NCBI RefSeq assembly: GCF_017302985.1
Contig: NZ_JAFIMU010000008.1
Location: forward strand, 124,001 to 188,000
Origin: Corallococcus macrosporus
GTDB lineage: Bacteria > Myxococcota > Myxococcia > Myxococcales > Myxococcaceae
DNA: 64,000 nt
Reading direction: 5' to 3'
Shown: positions 63,950 through 64,000 of the stretch, in pieces
Layout: each line of letters begins with the position of its first letter
How positions within the stretch are numbered: the stretch's first letter is position 1
Translations under genes and position numbers: made by a program
The notes under the pieces: model-generated
Databases searched by the model: none
The model's input: only the letters and a program-made list of their open reading frames with translations
What the model was told of the DNA's origin: nothing

Positions 63950-64000
63950 GGACGCATGCGGCGACGGCCGGGGCTCCGGCGTCTCCAGCGTGAGTTCCTC

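Noticed and set aside
1-64000. CRISPR array, tRNA, rRNA, attachment site, origin
   Set aside because: Looked for by eye; no regular spacer repeats, tRNA-like folds or rRNA blocks recognised. A tRNAscan or selC search was not possible.

Overview
The window reads as chromosomal DNA of a high-GC myxobacterium, most likely Myxococcaceae (Corallococcus, Myxococcus or a close relative). The evidence is dense GC-rich coding on both strands, many lipoproteins with Asp-Ala-Gly/Pro linkers, an ADYC-domain protein, a sigma factor of the Myxococcales type, a very large hybrid histidine kinase, a Ser/Thr kinase fused to a STAND ATPase, and a paired DUF1552/DUF1592 locus. I saw no tRNA, rRNA or CRISPR array. 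Genus level is inference.

Layout. 0-36.7 kb is ordinary host backbone: HelD-like helicase, pectinacetylesterase-family protein, DUF1552/DUF1592 pair, SET-domain protein, LPG-synthase-type membrane protein, beta-helix lipoprotein, ArsC/Spx-like protein, MshEN-domain protein, SGNH hydrolase, alpha/beta hydrolase, a 1424-residue double helicase with an N-terminal repeat tract, a lipoprotein, YgiQ-type radical SAM enzyme, hybrid kinase, ChaN-like lipoprotein, a 1686-residue membrane protein, an ADYC protein and a sigma factor. 36.7-38.4 kb is a scar: a deleted IS3-family element, a LysR regulator and the start of a truncated metallo-hydrolase gene. 38.4-49.2 kb is a sulfur/thiol island. 49.3-52.1 kb is a graveyard of truncated genes (P1B ATPase, ECF sigma tail, MFS transporter, luciferase-like monooxygenase). 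52.3-64 kb returns to backbone: isochorismatase-like hydrolase, amidotransferase, Ser/Thr kinase, acetyltransferase, tandem duplicated lipoproteins, and an RluA-type pseudouridine synthase running to or past the right edge.

The island is the most interesting part. It carries rhodanese, thioredoxin, a tiny CPLC membrane protein, ETHE1/Blh-type persulfide dioxygenase, DsrE-like protein, SoxB-like hydrolase, CcdA-thioredoxin fusion, TlpA-like lipoprotein, YeiH-type transporter, two YeeE/YedE half-transporters and a shortened TauE/SafE. This resembles the sulfane-sulfur/H2S detoxification sets that other proteobacteria place under BigR/SqrR repressors. Here no such repressor is visible; instead there are two ECF sigma genes. 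By eye I find two promoter-like classes: GAAT-N16-TGGCTC before rhodanese, persulfide dioxygenase and TauE/YeeE, and GGGAAC-N16-CGTGTC before the sigma/anti-sigma pair and the CcdA-Trx/SoxB unit.

The strongest single oddity is in the TlpA-like gene (44944-45450). An in-frame TGA replaces exactly the first cysteine of the CxxC active site, with the frame open on both sides and a 6-bp hairpin just downstream. It is either a selenocysteine (UxxC) thioredoxin or a fresh nonsense mutation in a region that shows other decay.
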